From contig NZ_FUYS01000002.1 in assembly GCF_900168055.1 (NCBI RefSeq), forward strand, positions 124,888-188,887: a stretch of 64,000 nucleotides of DNA, in the 5' to 3' direction. Source of the stretch: Parapedobacter luteus (GTDB lineage: Bacteria > Bacteroidota > Bacteroidia > Sphingobacteriales > Sphingobacteriaceae). Shown one piece after another: positions 61,845-64,000 of this stretch. Both the position numbers and the translations under genes were made by a program. A model generated the notes under the pieces. It saw nothing but the letters and a program-made list of their open reading frames with translations, searched no databases and was not told the origin of the DNA. The stretch's first letter is position 1; every line of letters begins with the position of its first letter.

Positions 61845-64000
61845 ATGGATTTAATCAGATATCCCATAAAAAATTATCAGTTTACGCTAATCATGGTGTT
61901 GATGGTCATCGCTATCGGTGTGAGCAGTATCCTGACCATGCCCCGGGCTGAGGACCCCGAGATGCAACCACCTAATTTCCCTGTGGTGGTCATTTATCCA
62001 GGCACCAATCCGAAGGATATGGAGCAATTGGTCGTAAAACCCATGGAAACCCGGATCTACGACCTCGACAATATTAAGCGTATACGTACCACAATCCTGA
62101 ATGGGCTGGCCGTACTTTTCGTCGAGTACGAACACGGTGTTGATTACGATGATAAATACCAAGAGCTTATTCGGGAAGTCAGCGCATTGCGTCCGCAATT
62201 GCCTGATGAGCTATACAGCATTGATGTACAGAAAATCGATCCTACGGGCGTAAATGTTTTGCAAGTTGCATTAATCTCTGAGAATGCGTCACGCAAAGTG
62301 ATGAAGGATGTTTCCGACGATCTGAAAGAGGCGCTGGAGAAGGTGAAGGCCTTGAAGGATGTGAAAGTAAGCGGCCTGTCTGACCAGATAATAAGGGTGG
62401 ATGTTGAGCCGGCGCGGCTCGCACAGCTAGGTATCCCGCTCAATCGGGTCATGCAAGCTATCCAAAGCGAAGGGGCTAACATTCCTGGAGGAAGTATATT
62501 GGCTGGAGGCAAAGTGTTTAGCATCAAGACCAGCGGCAACTACCAAAGTATTGAGAGCATCAAAAACACCATCATCTCCAGTGCGGAGGGAAAAAACACG
62601 CTGTTGAGGGATGTTGCGGCCGTGTATGCCGATTTTGCGCCGGAGACACATATTACGCGTCTCAATGGCCATCGGGCCGTATTTGTGAATGCGGCGCAAA
62701 AGGCCGGGGAAAACATTAGCCGGACACAGGAAGCGTATCTGAAGGTGCTCGATCAATTCAAAGCGCGCTTGCCGGACAATATCGACATGGTGTTGCATTT
62801 CGACCAAGGTGAAAACGTCAATAAACGGCTCAGTGGCTTGGGGATTGACTTCCTCATTGCAGTCACGCTGGTGCTTATCACGCTGTTGCCCTTGGGTATG
62901 CGTGCGTCGCTCGTGGTGATGATTGCTGTACCGCTGTCGTTATCCATGGGGGTCATTGTTCTCAATGCGCTGGGTTATTCATTGAACCAGCTGAGTATCG
63001 TCGGCTTCGTGGTGGCGTTGGGTTTGGTCGTAGATGATAGCATTGTGGTGGTCGAAAACATCGAGCGGTGGATGCGCGAAGGGTTTTCGCGTGTGGAGGC
63101 AGCCATCAAGGGCACCCATCAGATTGCGCTGGCAGTAGTCGGCTGTACAGTGACCTTGGCGATAGCCTTTATGCCCCTGATGTTTATGCCTGAGACGGCG
63201 GGCGATTTTATCCGTAGCTTACCGATGGCGGTCATCGGTTCGGTCATCGCTTCCATGTTGGTGGCCTTGCTGGTGGTGCCTTTTCTGTCGAGCCGGTTAC
63301 TAAAGCCGCATGAAAATCCCGACGGAAACGCCGTGCTTCGCTGGCTCCAGCGCGCTATCCATAGCACGTATGCGGTATTGCTCGATAAGGCGCTGAAGCG
63401 CCCGTGGCAGACGGTCGCAGTGGCCGTTTTGATTTTTGCTGGCGCATTGGCACTTATTCCTGTGGTCGGTTTCAGTTTGTTTCCGTCTTCAGAAAAACCT
63501 CAGTTTCTAGTCCGTATCAATGCGCCGTTGCAGGCTAATATCTATGTGACAGATAGCATTACGCGCCAGTTGGAAGCTGAGCTTGCGGAGATGTCTGAGG
63601 TGCAATACTTCGCGTCCAACGTCGGTAAAGGGAATCCCCGGATCTATTATAATGTGGAGCAAGCCAACGAACGAGCAGATTTCGCTGAGCTGTTTGTGCA
63701 GTTGCAGGCGGATACCTCCCCAAAGGAGAAGGAAGCATTCATTGAGCAACTGCGGCAGCGTTGGACGCCTTATCTGGGCGCGAAGGTAGAGGTGAAGAAT
63801 TTTGAGCAGGGGGTTCCTGTGATATCCCCGGTGGAAGTGCGTCTGTTTGGTGAGAACTTAGATACGCTGAAACGTTTAGCTGCGCAGGTGGAAACGATGA
63901 TGGAGCGCACGCCAGGTGCATTGTATGTGAATAATCCTATACGAAACGATAAGACAGATATCCAGGTGGATATTCATCGGGATAAGGCGTTGGCCCTGGG
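61845..64000 (+). CDS. RND efflux pump permease, 5' part (runs off the right edge)
   Basis: The frame from ATG 61845 (MDLIRYPIKNYQFTLIMVLM) stays open for 718 codons to the window end. It has the first membrane helix, periplasmic pore domain (NPKDMEQLVVKPMETRI), helices 2-6 with VALGLVVDDSIVVVENIERWMREG (the conserved proton-relay Asp pair) and FMPLMFMPETAGDF, and the beginning of the second half (RPWQTVAVAVLIF). The class is a drug/hydrophobe-type HAE-RND or acriflavin pump. It follows the adaptor by 6 nt and is controlled by the TetR at the operon head. About 300 C-terminal residues are missing. Confidence 0.93.
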   Translation, partial: MDLIRYPIKNYQFTLIMVLMVIAIGVSSILTMPRAEDPEMQPPNFPVVVIYPGTNPKDMEQLVVKPMETRIYDLDNIKRIRTTILNGLAVLFVEYEHGVDYDDKYQELIREVSALRPQLPDELYSIDVQKIDPTGVNVLQVALISENASRKVMKDVSDDLKEALEKVKALKDVKVSGLSDQIIRVDVEPARLAQLGIPLNRVMQAIQSEGANIPGGSILAGGKVFSIKTSGNYQSIESIKNTIISSAEGKNTLLRDVAAVYADFAPETHITRLNGHRAVFVNAAQKAGENISRTQEAYLKVLDQFKARLPDNIDMVLHFDQGENVNKRLSGLGIDFLIAVTLVLITLLPLGMRASLVVMIAVPLSLSMGVIVLNALGYSLNQLSIVGFVVALGLVVDDSIVVVENIERWMREGFSRVEAAIKGTHQIALAVVGCTVTLAIAFMPLMFMPETAGDFIRSLPMAVIGSVIASMLVALLVVPFLSSRLLKPHENPDGNAVLRWLQRAIHSTYAVLLDKALKRPWQTVAVAVLIFAGALALIPVVGFSLFPSSEKPQFLVRINAPLQANIYVTDSITRQLEAELAEMSEVQYFASNVGKGNPRIYYNVEQANERADFAELFVQLQADTSPKEKEAFIEQLRQRWTPYLGAKVEVKNFEQGVPVISPVEVRLFGENLDTLKRLAAQVETMMERTPGALYVNNPIRNDKTDIQVDIHRDKALAL

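Noticed and set aside
1-64000. CRISPR arrays, tRNA and rRNA genes
   Set aside because: No regularly spaced repeats, no TTCGAATC-type T-arm with a matching acceptor stem in any intergenic region, and no rRNA-like stretch were found on reading the window.

Overview
The window looks like chromosome of a Bacteroidota bacterium, most likely of the Sphingobacteriaceae (Parapedobacter/Pedobacter/Sphingobacterium-like; the genus is a guess). The evidence is: promoters of the Bacteroidota type (TTG, 19-20 bp, TAnnTTTG) upstream of many genes, almost no Shine-Dalgarno sequences, TonB-dependent receptors with carboxypeptidase-regulatory N-termini, a lipoprotein with an acidic run after its cysteine, a secreted S1/P1-type phospholipase/nuclease, and DUF4286, DUF983 and DedA genes typical of that phylum. 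Base composition is mixed in most of the window and clearly more AT-rich from about 18.6 to 26.6 kb. I saw no rRNA, tRNA, CRISPR array or intact insertion sequence.

Layout. 1-3.3 kb: the methylcitrate (propionate) pathway prpB (truncated by the left edge), prpC, prpD. 3.3-5.6 kb: an RluA-type pseudouridine synthase, a small membrane protein with DUF983, and on the minus strand DUF4286 with rfbC. 5.75-10.0 kb: an S9-peptidase-like protein that has lost its catalytic Ser and His, translationally coupled to a sensor kinase and OmpR-type regulator. 10.05-11.2 kb: greA behind a leader holding a promoter, a 16-codon ORF and an intrinsic terminator, then a HIT protein. 11.3-14.5 kb: a tight operon DedA-ppa-CNNM/CorC-like-rsmE. 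14.6-17.1 kb (minus): an ABC exporter-like set whose permease carries a His/Asp-rich loop, plus a DUF3299 protein; metal transport is the likely role. 17.5-18.6 kb: alanine dehydrogenase.

18.6-26.6 kb is an accessory, AT-richer stretch: a beta-helix lipoprotein with a large TonB-dependent receptor, a gene-poor kilobase with decayed coding remnants, a large lipoprotein of unknown function, a broken Rpn/PD-(D/E)XK-type gene, a 23-bp perfect hairpin and an orphan promoter-terminator pair that looks like a small RNA gene. 26.6-41.7 kb is a mosaic of metabolic genes: aquaporin, BtuB-like receptor divergent from a MocR/PdxR regulator, S1/P1 protein, glycosyltransferase with GH1 glucosidase, second DedA, MFS exporter, FKBP isomerase with aldo/keto reductase, exported sugar isomerase, and the minus-strand operon trpS-dNK-kdsB. 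41.8-56.9 kb: desaturase, mazG, a full phosphorelay hybrid kinase, clpB, LOG protein, recR with an SDR, MFS, a 5'-nucleotidase split into two inverted genes, and a hybrid kinase gene broken by a frameshift. 57.0-64.0 kb: a DMT exporter with its Lrp-type regulator, divergent from a TetR regulator leading a TolC-MFP-RND efflux operon that runs off the right edge; the shared intergenic region holds two clear sets of palindromic operator candidates.
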